Shown here: in pieces, positions 39,015-48,025 of the stretch
How positions within the stretch are numbered: position 1 is the first letter of the stretch
Layout: every line of letters begins with the position of its first letter
Assembly (NCBI GenBank): GCA_001899305.1
Contig: MKWL01000001.1
Coordinates: forward strand, 744,001-808,000
Length of the DNA: 64,000 nucleotides
Source: Thiobacillus sp. 0-1251
Lineage (GTDB): Bacteria > Pseudomonadota > Gammaproteobacteria > Burkholderiales > Thiobacillaceae
Reading direction: 5' to 3'
Translations under genes and position numbers: made by a program
The notes under the pieces: generated by a model
Database searches by the model: none
What the model was told of the DNA's origin: nothing
Seen by the model: only the letters and a program-made list of their open reading frames with translations

Positions 39015-39989
39015 ATGAACAAAGGAAACACCCTTGCCCTTGTCGCAGCAGCACCGCTGCTCTATCGGCTGCATGGCGACACCAAAACCGGCTGGTCGAT
39101 CCGGCGTGGATTCGAGTGCGGCGACGGCTGGTTCGACCTGCTCATGCGGCTGTTGGTGAAGATCGAGGCTGACCTTCGGGCGATGCTCGCCGAAGGTAAG
39201 CGGCGGCAGGATTTGCCCTGTGTCCACCAGGTCAAGGAGAAATTCGGCACGCTGCGGTTCTATATGAGCCAGCCCCCGCAGTGGCGCGAGTGGATTGCGG
39301 AAGCCGAGGCCGGATCGGCGCGGACGTGCGAGCTGTGCGGCGCACCTGGCGCATTGTCCGTTCGCGGCGGCTGGTACAGTACGATGTGCCAGCGCCACCT
39401 CATGCTGTCCGGGCATGTTCCGGGAGGACAGGGCGACTTCTATTTCCTCGGCAGCGATGAATGCCCCGCGCCTCGCGGAACACCCCGCGAGGGCATGGAA
39501 TTCCAGGGCATCATCCGGCTCGCCACCGGCGACCTGGACGTGTGGAACCGATCCGAAAATAAAATGCGTGGCCTCGTATTTGCCGACGAGCTTCCACCGC
39601 CGCTTTGGCCAGCGCTTTCCAGGGAGGCCAACGGGAACGGGGAGATCCCGGCGGGCAAGGTCACGAATTATCTCTACGCGAACCGCTGGCTGCCGAACGT
39701 CCGGGGTGTCCTGGGCTTGCCGCCCGTCGAGCCAGGCAACTTCGTGGAAGAGGCTGAGAAATTGATTCGGCATCAGGACATGGAATTGGTCGGCTCGGTG
39801 GTGCTGTCTGGACTCCGTGGCGCTGTCCCGGTGTTCGTGCCGAACGATTTCAGGGACATGAAGATCGTTCCGTGGGAATTCATGCCCGAAGGGGTTGCTG
39901 CCGAATTCAGGGGATGGCACGTCGGAGCGCAGCACCGTCTCGGGCCGTACTCGCACGATTTCCAGGCTTTTGTGCGGTCCAGGGGGTGA
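39015..39989 (+). CDS. Hypothetical protein with CxxC zinc-knuckle
   Basis: 324 residues from ATG 39015 (MNKGNTLALVAAAPLLYRL). It has the segment GFECGDGWFDLLMRLLVKIE ... VKEKFGTLRFYM, a pattern I have seen in uncharacterised phage and island proteins, followed by TCELCGAPG and a later Cys/His (MCQRHLM) that could bind zinc. The rest is unassigned. It precedes a 99-residue gene by 1 nt. Function unknown. Confidence 0.55.
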   Translation: MNKGNTLALVAAAPLLYRLHGDTKTGWSIRRGFECGDGWFDLLMRLLVKIEADLRAMLAEGKRRQDLPCVHQVKEKFGTLRFYMSQPPQWREWIAEAEAGSARTCELCGAPGALSVRGGWYSTMCQRHLMLSGHVPGGQGDFYFLGSDECPAPRGTPREGMEFQGIIRLATGDLDVWNRSENKMRGLVFADELPPPLWPALSREANGNGEIPAGKVTNYLYANRWLPNVRGVLGLPPVEPGNFVEEAEKLIRHQDMELVGSVVLSGLRGAVPVFVPNDFRDMKIVPWEFMPEGVAAEFRGWHVGAQHRLGPYSHDFQAFVRSRG

Positions 39990-39990
39990 G

Positions 39991-40290
39991 ATGGATGCTC
40001 CTATCGATTTCCTCTCCGCCCACCCGCTCCTGTTGCTGAATCCCAGGATGCGGCAGATCGAATTCGACGTACCCCAAGCCTGGATGCCAGCGATCGAGCG
40101 CATGGCGGACAGGATGGAAGATTGCCTGAACAGTCTAGTAAAGGCCGGGCTGTCCATGGATGAACTGCCTGTTGTGGAGCGCATCGCGGTTTTAGATGGC
40201 AAGTTGATCTTTGTTGCCGACTTTCCATCGGATGCCGCCATCGCCGAATTCCGTGTGGCCAGGAATTCCGCCTCGGCGAAATTCAAATAG
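39991..40290 (+). CDS. Hypothetical small protein
   Basis: 99 residues from ATG 39991 (MDAPIDFLSAHPLLLLNPRM), preceded by AGGGGGTGAG. It contains PQAWMPAIERMADRMEDCL and a C-terminal IIx-type beta pattern. I do not recognise it. It is coupled to the upstream gene, whose stop lies just before its start. Confidence 0.5.
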   Translation: MDAPIDFLSAHPLLLLNPRMRQIEFDVPQAWMPAIERMADRMEDCLNSLVKAGLSMDELPVVERIAVLDGKLIFVADFPSDAAIAEFRVARNSASAKFK

Positions 40291-40321
40291 GGTCTAGAAA
40301 AAACATGACGTTGTTTAACGA

Positions 40322-41047
40322 ATAAAACTCCATATTCTTTGCGACCTTCACCTGGAATTCGGTGGACTCCGATTGCCCGAAGTCGATGCCGACGTGACCG
40401 TGCTCGCCGGCGACATCGGCGTGGGCCTGCAAAGCATCGAATGGGCCTTGCAGGCGATCCCCTGTCATCAGCCGGTGATCTACGTCATGGGAAACCATGA
40501 GTTCTATGGCCAGCGCACCATGCCAGGGCTTTGGAAAAGGGCAAGGGAGCAGGCGGCCGGCACCCACGTCCACCTGCTTGAGAACGAGGCCGTCGAAATC
40601 GACGGCGTGCGCTTTCTGGGGGCGATGCTCTGGACGGATTTTGATCTGTTCGGTGATCGGGAGGGCGGGATGATGGCTGCCCTGGACATGAACGACTACT
40701 GGAACATCATCACGAATTGCGGGGCTGGCTACACCAGCAACTGGGCATCCAGGCTCACCCCCAAGGATACACTCAGGATGCACCAGGAAAGCGTTGTCTG
40801 GTTGTCGAATGAATTCGACAACCAGGACGAGCAGTCGGTTGTTGCCGTGATGCACACGGCGTCGCATCGCGGCAGCCTGCACCCGAAGTATGAGCACCAC
40901 GGCATCTCGCCGGCCTTCGTCTCGGATCTCGACCCACAGGTGCGCAGGGCGGACCTGTGGGTCCATGGACACACCCATGACAGCTCCGACTACCGGGTGG
41001 GGGGCGGGTGGTCTGCAACCCGCGGAGGTATGCCGGGCATGAGCTAA
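40322..41047 (+). CDS. Metallophosphoesterase with abnormal (ATA) start position
   Basis: A calcineurin-like phosphoesterase. The first metal motif is KLHILCDLHLEFG (D-x-H), then VTVLAGDIGVG, VIYVMGNHEFYGQ (GNHE) and HGHTHDSSDYRV (GHTH). In homologues the chain starts Met-Lys-[LI]; here the matching codon at 40322 is ATA, with an in-frame TAA just upstream. The first standard start (TTG 40373) would remove the DxH metal ligand. Either ATA or ATT initiates weakly, or the gene lost its start. About 241 residues if full. Confidence 0.65.
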   Translation: MKLHILCDLHLEFGGLRLPEVDADVTVLAGDIGVGLQSIEWALQAIPCHQPVIYVMGNHEFYGQRTMPGLWKRAREQAAGTHVHLLENEAVEIDGVRFLGAMLWTDFDLFGDREGGMMAALDMNDYWNIITNCGAGYTSNWASRLTPKDTLRMHQESVVWLSNEFDNQDEQSVVAVMHTASHRGSLHPKYEHHGISPAFVSDLDPQVRRADLWVHGHTHDSSDYRVGGGWSATRGGMPGMS

Positions 41048-41179
41048 ACTGAGACTTTAATCTCGGACTTGTTGTGGAGGTTTGAGGATGCTGCTCTTCC
41101 TCGATACTGAGTTCACTAATCTGCAAAGGCCGAGCACCCGTCTCACGTGGCCACTTCTTCTGCTCCTGGCCGGACCCCG

Positions 41180-41533
41180 TCACACCACCAGCCTGCCCGA
41201 CTGCTCCGCCACGCCTATGCTCGCCACCATTCCAGAAGAGAAGCCGAGAAAATCCGCCTCGATTCCGCCGCTGAATTTCACTCCGTTTTCTGGCATCAGC
41301 GAGCGTAATATCAGCTTCTCGTTTTCGCCTACCCGGCCGAACACCATGCTGGTCTGCGAAGTGCGGCTGGGGAAGGGCTCGCGCACCGCGAATTGCAGGA
41401 TGCGTTCATCCCTAGCCCAGGCTTGATAAGCATCACCCACCTCCGAACCACAGGAGCCAGCGATCGCCAGCGAGCCGGTGATGCTGCTGCGTATCCAGGC
41501 CGATGAACCCAATCCAGTCGAGACGATGATCCC
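41180..41533 (-). pseudogene. Remnant of an ATP-NAD-kinase-like protein (C-terminal part)
   Basis: On the minus strand the reading GIIVSTGLGSSAW, FAVREPFPSRTS, LRSLMPENGVKFSGGIEADFL matches the C-terminal half of NAD-kinase-like proteins (glycine-rich STGxGS loop and SGGIEAD). The frame upstream runs into antisense of another remnant, so the N-terminal half is missing. No promoter or start is seen. Confidence 0.5.
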
Positions 41534-41578
41534 CCTGGATGGCTGGGGTTGGGGCGCTGGCCGGAAGAGGCTCACGGT

Positions 41579-41953
41579 CTTCTTTTCAATGCCTACGGCA
41601 ACATCAACGAGATCGACGCACGTGGTGGTAAAGTGCTCACGGCACCGTTTCCGTTCACCGATCTGTACCATCACTACGCCAACAGCTGGAACGTGCCTCG
41701 GGGACAGTCGCTTTTGGATACCTGAGGCGAGCGGAAGATCGAGACAGGCCTTCCCGCGAAGCCCTTCTTTGCCAAAGACCTCCCTCCAAACCAGTACAAG
41801 ACCGCGCGAAAGGTGTGCGAACAAGCCGGCGTCAGGATCAAATCGTTGCTTGATGCCTGTACGCTGGATGTTGCAATGACTGGCAGCGAAAGTGCCGCGA
41901 AAGTCTATGTAGGGGGCTCCCGCACCTGCCGCCGTCGGCGAGGCCGGTGGTAA
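41579..41953 (+). pseudogene. Broken remnant of a VWD-type domain
   Basis: The frame reads LLFNAYGNINEIDARGG...LYHHYANSWNVPRGQSLLDT, then TGA, then GERKIETGLPAKPFFAKD...ARKVCEQAGVRIKSLLDACTLDVAMTG. This is the end of a von Willebrand factor type D domain (NAYGN, SW, CDACxxDVAxTG-like). The internal stop and lack of a start show that it is not expressed as a whole. Confidence 0.5.
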
Positions 41954-42512
41954 GCGTCACCACAACCACGACGATGATCGAAACCGCGATAAGGATCGTG
42001 ATCGCGACCCGTAAACGACAAAAGCTAGAGGCCTCATCTCGAGACCTCTAGCCTCACACGCTCTTTCGGTCTCACCTTGATTTCTGGGCCGGGAGTGTCG
42101 GATACAAATCCATCGACCACAACCCTCGGGTCTGGCCGGTGGTGCTTGGTGAGCAGAACCAGCCTGGGACGTTTGAGTTTGCACTGGACCACCTGGTCGA
42201 CCATGAATTGGATCTTTGTGCACTCGAGCAACCCCAAGCCGAGATGTCAGCAAGACCAGTAACCAGCCTGAAGGAGCCGCTCACCCTACGACGGTGCACG
42301 GCAGGTACTCGCCACGGTGCTCCTGCACCATGCGGACAGCACGTTCGCGAATTTCGGTGAATACTTCGGGGTGTTCTTCTTGCTCTTCATCACTTCATTT
42401 TGTCAAGAAGTGAAGCCTCTTCAAAACCCGGGGTGATTCACTAGTAAGGAGTGGCACTGATTTGGGGCGTTTGCAACTAAATTACTCGCTAAAACAATGG
42501 ACTAACCATGTC
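41954..42512. other. Degenerate intergenic stretch
   Basis: No supported gene. A hairpin GCTAGAGG...CCTCTAGC lies at 42024-42052 without a T-run. Composition shifts to AT-rich after about 42430, marking the left border of the lipid cluster. Confidence 0.45.
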
Positions 42513-42528
42513 TACAACTAAAGTTGTA
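42513..42528. promoter_or_regulatory. Dyad upstream of the LuxR-type gene (candidate autoregulatory site)
   Basis: TACAACT-AA-AGTTGTA, seven-base arms around AA. A one-mismatch copy (TATAACT-TT-AGTTGTA) stands immediately before the shared promoter block at 49399-49414, and a weaker one at 43627-43642. This links the three sites to one regulator, most simply the LuxR protein encoded at 42778. Confidence 0.6.
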
Positions 42529-42777
42529 TAGACAACCAAGAGGGAGCAACACAAAGTCCATAAATTCTAGAGCGCAATACTCGGGCACAGAAAAAACAGG
42601 GGGAGTCGCCACACGCTCAAGAACTACTGATTGGCCCCACTCTCGGGGTGCCAATCGAACCTTCTGTCATTGTCCCTTGTATATGAGATACGAGGAGACC
42701 TTTGTATGAGGGAGGAGGAAATTGGCCCTTCTCATCTAAGCGATGGTAAAGCGTGATAGTTTTTTCAGGATTCCGGA

Positions 42778-43569
42778 ATGACTACATCTGAATATGAGAC
42801 ACAGCTTATCAAGCTCCTAGATTCACTTACTCTAGTTAATTCAGGTGAAGAGCTAATTTCTTGGGTAGGCAAAGAATTGCAAGCAACTTTCCCGCATGGC
42901 GCCTTTATTTTTGGCGTAGGGGAAGTTAAAGGTTCTGGAGTCGTACCCATCAAATTATATACATCGAATTTCCCCATGGATTATCTTCGATCACTCACGA
43001 AGTCGAATGGACTCTATTTTTCTTCTACGTTCAGACTCTGGCTCGAGACAAATGAAGTGCAGTTGCTCAACGATGAAAATACTAGCGATGCGAGCCTAGA
43101 GCCTGAATGGCTTCAGAATTTCAGACGCAGTGGCCTGTTGAATATGGCCGCATACGGAATTTATGACTCTTCTCATCGATACGCTTCATATTTTAGTTTT
43201 CATCAAATACCCGAATCTTTGGGAGAGCGGCATTGTCGTTTGCTTAAAATATTCATCCCTTCCATGCATGCCGCACTTTTACGAATACTTAACAACCCCA
43301 AATCTGACAGAAGCAAATTGGGAAGAAGCGGCACGCTCTCTCCACGTGAAATAGAAATCTTAAACTGGGTCTCTGCGGGCAAGACCAGTTATGAGATTGC
43401 GATTATCCTTGGCATTTCTTGCAGTACAGTCAGAAATCATATTCAGAAAATTCTTGGAAAATTGCGTGTCAGTACACGTTCACAGGCGATAGCAAAGGCG
43501 ATCAATAGTGGGCTCATGATCTCGCCACCACAAAACTCTCACTATATGGTGTCAGACGGAAAACTGTGA
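42778..43569 (+). CDS. LuxR-type solo transcriptional regulator
   Basis: 263 residues. The C-terminal GerE/LuxR helix-turn-helix is LSPREIEILNWVSAGKTSYEIAIILGISCSTVRNHIQKILGKLRVSTRSQAIAKAI (about 195-250). The N-terminal 180 residues lack the conserved W/Y/D pocket of acyl-homoserine-lactone receptors as far as I can see, and there is no phosphoreceiver domain; overall layout resembles EpsA-like solos. No luxI is in the window. It heads the lipid cluster and probably controls it through the dyad/21-bp blocks. The ligand is unknown. Confidence 0.85.
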   Translation: MTTSEYETQLIKLLDSLTLVNSGEELISWVGKELQATFPHGAFIFGVGEVKGSGVVPIKLYTSNFPMDYLRSLTKSNGLYFSSTFRLWLETNEVQLLNDENTSDASLEPEWLQNFRRSGLLNMAAYGIYDSSHRYASYFSFHQIPESLGERHCRLLKIFIPSMHAALLRILNNPKSDRSKLGRSGTLSPREIEILNWVSAGKTSYEIAIILGISCSTVRNHIQKILGKLRVSTRSQAIAKAINSGLMISPPQNSHYMVSDGKL

Positions 43570-43626
43570 CCCGAATTATGCCCTTCCCCCAACTCAATCT
43601 TCCTTCGAAAATATATTAAGCAAGAT

Positions 43627-43696
43627 TAACATTTCAATTGTAGTGCAGGTGCTCTATAGCCCCAATGAACTCATAAACATACGATATGTTTATGAG
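43627..43696 (+). promoter_or_regulatory. Promoter of the left lipid operon (shared 21-bp block, ACGATAT box, perfect hairpin)
   Basis: A 21-bp block at 43638-43658 (TTGTAGTGCAGGTGCTCTAT plus A) is identical to that at 49410-49430. Exactly 22 nt later comes ACGATAT (43681), also shared. No good -35 is present, so activation is expected. Overlying the -10 is a perfect 12-bp inverted repeat, 43670-43696 (CTCATAAACATA, loop CGA), absent from the other promoter. A 107-residue frame begins in this box at 43686 and is probably not a gene. Confidence 0.65.
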
Positions 43697-44053
43697 AAAA
43701 ATAGCCAATTCCACGATTTGCCACAATTCCGATTTTTACGTTGGCAATACCCCAAGACTTCGTGACTCTTTTGCGGTAGAGGTGCATGGGCAAACCAGTG
43801 TCTGCACATCTAATACAGCGCATTTCGCGGAAGCCTCTTTGTCACGTCATCACCCTTCTCAGTTGAGATATGGGAATTTTTACCTTGGGCCGCGCCAATT
43901 AGTTTCGCCACCTTGCCTTCTGGCAATTTATACGGCCCGAGCCTTTACGCAACATCAAGCTTTAATGGGCATTCAATCAAACCAGTCCTTCCGGCCTGGG
44001 TGTGTTTGATAAATGAGACATCAGTGGATCAAATGGGCTGTTGGGGCTTCTAC

Positions 44054-45061
44054 ATGAGAGATCGCCTCGTCTCCATCTCTATGACATATCGTGAAGCACA
44101 ACCAGCACGCAGCCTGGCCCAGCTTGGATTGACTTTAGCCCTGTTACTTGCCAGCTACATGGCTGGAATGGCTGTGAGCCAACGCTCTATATCTGCGGGA
44201 ATGCTGTTTGCTATCGCTTCGTCAGCTTTCGTGGTCCGACTATTTATTATTCAACACGATTGCGGCCATCGCTCATTTTTCCGATCTCATCAAGCTAACG
44301 ATCTTCTGGGATTTTGGCTGGGTATTGTGACGATGACACCATACAGGTGTTGGCGGCGATTCCATGCGTTGCATCATGCTAACTCGGGTAATTTGGATCA
44401 TCGTGGTATTGGTGACATTTATACGCTTACAACGCAGGAGTACGAGGGCCTGCCGTTATTGCGTCAATGGTTATATCGGCTTTATCGCCATCCATTGATT
44501 CTTTTTGTGATCGGACCACCTTTTCTGTTTATTCTGCGTCAACGAACTACCTTCAAAATACCGCTGGAATGGAAGATTGAACGACGTAATGTCCATACTA
44601 CCAATCTATGCATTCTCGGTTTGGGTGCATTATTGTGCGGAATTTATGATCCTTTTGTAGTGCTCTCTTTTCATTTAGCGGTTATGTCACTTTCAGCGAT
44701 AGCGGGAGTATGGCTCTTCTATGTTCAGCATCAGTTTCCAAATGCTTATTGGAAGCAGAGATCTGAGTGGGAATTTTGGCGGGCTAGCATGGAAGGCGCC
44801 AGTTACTACGAATTGCCGACGATGTTGCGCTGGCTTACAGCCAATATTGGCCTGCACCATATCCATCATTTGGATGCGCGTATTCCTAACTATCGCCTCT
44901 ATGAGTGCTTCCTAAATCACCCCGAATTCGCAACATCTCGCCGGTTCGGTCTACGTGAGAGTTTTAAGTGTATGAACTTGCGACTATGGGATACGCAAGC
45001 TCAACGAATGGTGCCATTTCCCTCCACTTCACGTCATAGGCAAATGGAGAATGCGACATGA
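44054..45061 (+). CDS. Membrane fatty acid desaturase, DesA/omega-6 type
   Basis: 335 residues from ATG 44054 (MRDRLVSISMTYREAQ). Three His boxes: HDCGH (about residue 73), HALHHANSG (HxxHH) and HHIHH near the C-terminus, with four hydrophobic segments, a di-iron acyl-lipid desaturase. A longer open frame upstream is unlikely to be used. It leads the operon and overlaps the next gene by ATGA. In related clusters such enzymes add a second double bond or a triple bond; the regiochemistry cannot be read here. Confidence 0.85.
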   Translation: MRDRLVSISMTYREAQPARSLAQLGLTLALLLASYMAGMAVSQRSISAGMLFAIASSAFVVRLFIIQHDCGHRSFFRSHQANDLLGFWLGIVTMTPYRCWRRFHALHHANSGNLDHRGIGDIYTLTTQEYEGLPLLRQWLYRLYRHPLILFVIGPPFLFILRQRTTFKIPLEWKIERRNVHTTNLCILGLGALLCGIYDPFVVLSFHLAVMSLSAIAGVWLFYVQHQFPNAYWKQRSEWEFWRASMEGASYYELPTMLRWLTANIGLHHIHHLDARIPNYRLYECFLNHPEFATSRRFGLRESFKCMNLRLWDTQAQRMVPFPSTSRHRQMENAT

Positions 45062-45756
45062 GCGCCGTATCGGAGATTGTCCGTTTGCTGGCGGGGCTGT
45101 TCATCGGATATGTATTAGCTAGTCTCATCGAGTCATACATGCATCAAAATGTGTCTGATGCCCCCAATAAAAGCGTCAACCGCTGGGAACGCTTTCCACT
45201 TTTGTACGGCTACCTTTTACGCACTCGCTATTCTCATCATGTCATCCATCACTGCCGAACCTTCAAGCAAGACTATGTAACTCAGTTCCGCAATGTTGCC
45301 GAAAGGGAAACCCTCAACCTGGAATTGGCCGGGCGAGGATCACATGGTCGAATCATCCAGCGATCGCATTATGCGGTACGGCTTCACGGTAGTGGTTCTT
45401 TGGTATTTATCTCCCCACTATTGCCCGTAATCCCCTTGACTTTCATGATGATGGGGGGGTGGGCGACGATCGGAGCGTGTGTAGCGCTAGCTTTGCCACC
45501 ATTATTTAGTTATTTCATTCACCCATACCTTCATTTACCTCACGAACGTGCGGTGCGCGAAGCACCGTTTCTCACAGCATGGTTGCTTAAGCGCTGGTAT
45601 TTCCGCGCCATGGCGCGAAACCACTACATGCACCATCGGTACATTGCGTCAAATTTCAACTTGGTACTGGGAGGGGATTTGTTACGGGGTCGTTATCGTC
45701 GACCAAGCTCCAAGGATCTGAGTGAGATGCAACGTCTAGGTTTGCGCATTGATTGA
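45058..45756 (+). CDS. Fatty acid hydroxylase-superfamily-like membrane protein
   Basis: 232 residues with hydrophobic ends and His clusters ESYMHQ, RYSHHVIHH, HPYLHLPHE and NHYMHHRY that fit the sterol-desaturase/fatty-acid-hydroxylase superfamily. Coupled by ATGA to the preceding desaturase. Hydroxylation or desaturation of an acyl chain is inferred. The pattern is divergent enough that the reaction is uncertain. Confidence 0.7.
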   Translation: MSAVSEIVRLLAGLFIGYVLASLIESYMHQNVSDAPNKSVNRWERFPLLYGYLLRTRYSHHVIHHCRTFKQDYVTQFRNVAERETLNLELAGRGSHGRIIQRSHYAVRLHGSGSLVFISPLLPVIPLTFMMMGGWATIGACVALALPPLFSYFIHPYLHLPHERAVREAPFLTAWLLKRWYFRAMARNHYMHHRYIASNFNLVLGGDLLRGRYRRPSSKDLSEMQRLGLRID

Positions 45757-45863
45757 CCACCATGCTTATGCCGCAAATTAATTAGATTAAAAGACAATTT
45801 ATTGAATCTCGTCTACAGGTTACTGTCGACTTTTGCCATTAGCGACATGATACGAACGTCACA

Positions 45864-46949
45864 ATGAGTTCATTGCCACCATTAAGCGATCTAAACGAAA
45901 GTGCTCGTAAATCTCCTCAGGTTTGGTCAGCGACTGATGCTGCCGCCTTTATGAAGGAATTGCGAGAGCAACTACACACACTTGACGTATTTCGGGGGGA
46001 CAAACGAGGATACATCTTACGTTCTTTATGGGTCCTGGTTGCCAGTGCTATTGCTTGGTTAGGATTCTTTAACGCGGGAACATGGCCGCAAAGATTATTC
46101 ATGGGTTTACTCTCTGGCTATGCTGGAGTGCAAGCATCGGCTATCGCACACGAGGCGGGCCATGGTGCTGTTACGAACGTCAGGTCTTGGACAAGCTTCA
46201 TCGGACACTTGTTTATGACATTGCTGGTAGGTGTCTCTTTTAGTGCATGGGTTCATCGTCATAGGTCGCATCATACTCACCCAAATTCACGACTTGACCC
46301 TGATGTGCATGCGGGCCTTTTCAGCTTCAATGAAACCGACGCTCTTGGCGCACGCGGCCTAGCTGGCCTGTGTACGCGTTATCAACACATTTTGTTAATT
46401 CCACTAGCCAGCCTAATGGGGTTCACCTTGAAATTTAAAAGCTGGTGTCATGTGCTTCGCGATCCGGCTGCGTACATCGGCAATCTGTCATTGCTAGTAA
46501 TACACGGGGGCCTGTGGATAGCTCTACCCGCGTACTGGATCGGAACGGAAGCCGCTATCGAAAACTACCTGTTGCTCACATGGGTGGAGGGGGTCTACTT
46601 AGCCTTCGTTTTCCTTCCTAACCACTTAGGTGGGCCGACTGCAGATGAGGCGTCTCAATGGCCACCGGTGCTAAGACAAATTGTCTCCACCCGAAATTTG
46701 CCAGCCAGTCACTTTCTTACACATCTTTGCATTGGCTTAAATACCCATATCGAACACCATTTGTTTGGTCACTTGCCCTCTACACGGCTAAATGAGGCTC
46801 GAGCAACAACTCGCCGTTTATGCCACTTTTACGATATTCCATACCGTGAGTGCACTATTTCGCAGGCATTTTCGGAGATGCAGCAATACAATCTGCGTAT
46901 GGCCACGATCGCCAGACAGGCCGCTCTGGTGCGTTGCACAACAAAATGA
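45864..46949 (+). CDS. Front-end-type fatty acid desaturase
   Basis: 361 residues. His boxes HEAGHGA (about 92), HRHRSHHTHPN (about 132) and HIEHHLFGHLP (about 295), the last being the H/QxxHH form of acyl-lipid front-end desaturases. There is no cytochrome b5 domain, so an external electron donor is needed (the BFD-type ferredoxin at 49496 is a candidate for the cluster). It follows the previous gene by about 107 nt. Confidence 0.85.
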   Translation: MSSLPPLSDLNESARKSPQVWSATDAAAFMKELREQLHTLDVFRGDKRGYILRSLWVLVASAIAWLGFFNAGTWPQRLFMGLLSGYAGVQASAIAHEAGHGAVTNVRSWTSFIGHLFMTLLVGVSFSAWVHRHRSHHTHPNSRLDPDVHAGLFSFNETDALGARGLAGLCTRYQHILLIPLASLMGFTLKFKSWCHVLRDPAAYIGNLSLLVIHGGLWIALPAYWIGTEAAIENYLLLTWVEGVYLAFVFLPNHLGGPTADEASQWPPVLRQIVSTRNLPASHFLTHLCIGLNTHIEHHLFGHLPSTRLNEARATTRRLCHFYDIPYRECTISQAFSEMQQYNLRMATIARQAALVRCTTK

Positions 46950-46980
46950 CGTGCTTTGACTTATGCCGAGGGAATCATTG

Positions 46981-47994
46981 ATGCTTCTGTCCTTCGTTGA
47001 TGGCTTTCTTGGAAAATTTGATGAATGGTATTTCCACTACTATTGCTTTACTAATCGCCATTCACCTGCGATGTTTCATGGGGGATGGGGCGACAATGCG
47101 ACATTAACAGCGGTCACGTCACAGTGGCGTACCGCATCCTTTCCACAGCAGATCGAGATTGATTGGGAAGGGGATTGGGTGGCATCTCATGGTGGGGTTC
47201 AAGTCCGGAGGGGCAGCTTTCCGACCCCAAAACACCAGCAATACTTACCTTTGGCCTCAGCGCGAGCATATCTTCATTTCGTGCGCCCTACATTGAAAAA
47301 ACAACAGCCTGTGGTGGTTCTAATGCCAACCTCGAGTGAAGTTGGCGTTGCGAAGCGAATGCCGCTTGCATGTATGTTAGCGAGTGAGGGGATCGCATCG
47401 TTATTACTCGAGAGCCCGTTTATGGGACGACGAAAGTCGGCCGAGCAGCATGGGACCACCCTTACCTATTTTTCAGACTTCCTACTATTAGCAGCTGCCA
47501 GCATAGAAGAAGGGCGCGTTGCACTCGGTTGGCTTGGGAGCCGAGGCTTCGATCAACTTTGCTGCGCCGGGATCAGCCAGGGGGGGTATTTAGCCACTGT
47601 TGCGGGCCTACGTTCGCCTGCTCCTTCGCATGTGGTTGCGCTGCTACCCCCGCATAGTGGTGTACCCGTACTGATCGATGGGTTGCTTGGTCGACTCTGT
47701 GACTGGGATATGTTACAGAAAACGAGCGGCTCAAATACTCCGGTCCATGAACAGATGATTGAATTGTTCGAGTCGACAAGTCTCGAACTTCTGACGCCGC
47801 CTCCAGCTCCGTGGCGCGTGACAATAATTGGTGCACGGAAGGACCGTTATGTGCCCGCAAACTCGTACTCAAGAATGCAGGAAGTGTGGAAAAACCGAGC
47901 CACGGTGCAGTGGCTTCCTGGCGGCCACGTAAGTAGCATCGCTGAGCGGCGCCACATTGTGCGTGCCATTACCCAAACGTTCGCTGGTAACTGA
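46981..47994 (+). CDS. Alpha/beta hydrolase, ABHD18/DUF2048-like
   Basis: 337 residues from ATG 46981 (GAGGGA upstream); ATG 46963 is an alternative. Nucleophile elbow GISQGGYLA, strand VVVLMPTSS and late WLPGGHVSS (catalytic His). The length and the YFHYYxF start resemble the ABHD18/DUF2048 group. Likely an ester or thioester hydrolase or acyltransferase in the pathway. The substrate is unknown. Confidence 0.72.
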   Translation: MLLSFVDGFLGKFDEWYFHYYCFTNRHSPAMFHGGWGDNATLTAVTSQWRTASFPQQIEIDWEGDWVASHGGVQVRRGSFPTPKHQQYLPLASARAYLHFVRPTLKKQQPVVVLMPTSSEVGVAKRMPLACMLASEGIASLLLESPFMGRRKSAEQHGTTLTYFSDFLLLAAASIEEGRVALGWLGSRGFDQLCCAGISQGGYLATVAGLRSPAPSHVVALLPPHSGVPVLIDGLLGRLCDWDMLQKTSGSNTPVHEQMIELFESTSLELLTPPPAPWRVTIIGARKDRYVPANSYSRMQEVWKNRATVQWLPGGHVSSIAERRHIVRAITQTFAGN

Positions 47995-48025
47995 TGTCGC
48001 GCATCGATCTGGAAGAATCCAAATT

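Noticed and set aside
42778-43569. Classical acyl-homoserine-lactone receptor
   Set aside because: Only the LuxR-type DNA-binding domain is clear; the autoinducer pocket residues are not evident and no luxI is in the window.
43686-44009. A 107-residue frame at the head of the left lipid operon
   Set aside because: Its start lies inside the ACGATAT promoter box shared with the other operon, and the protein has no recognisable features; more likely untranslated leader.
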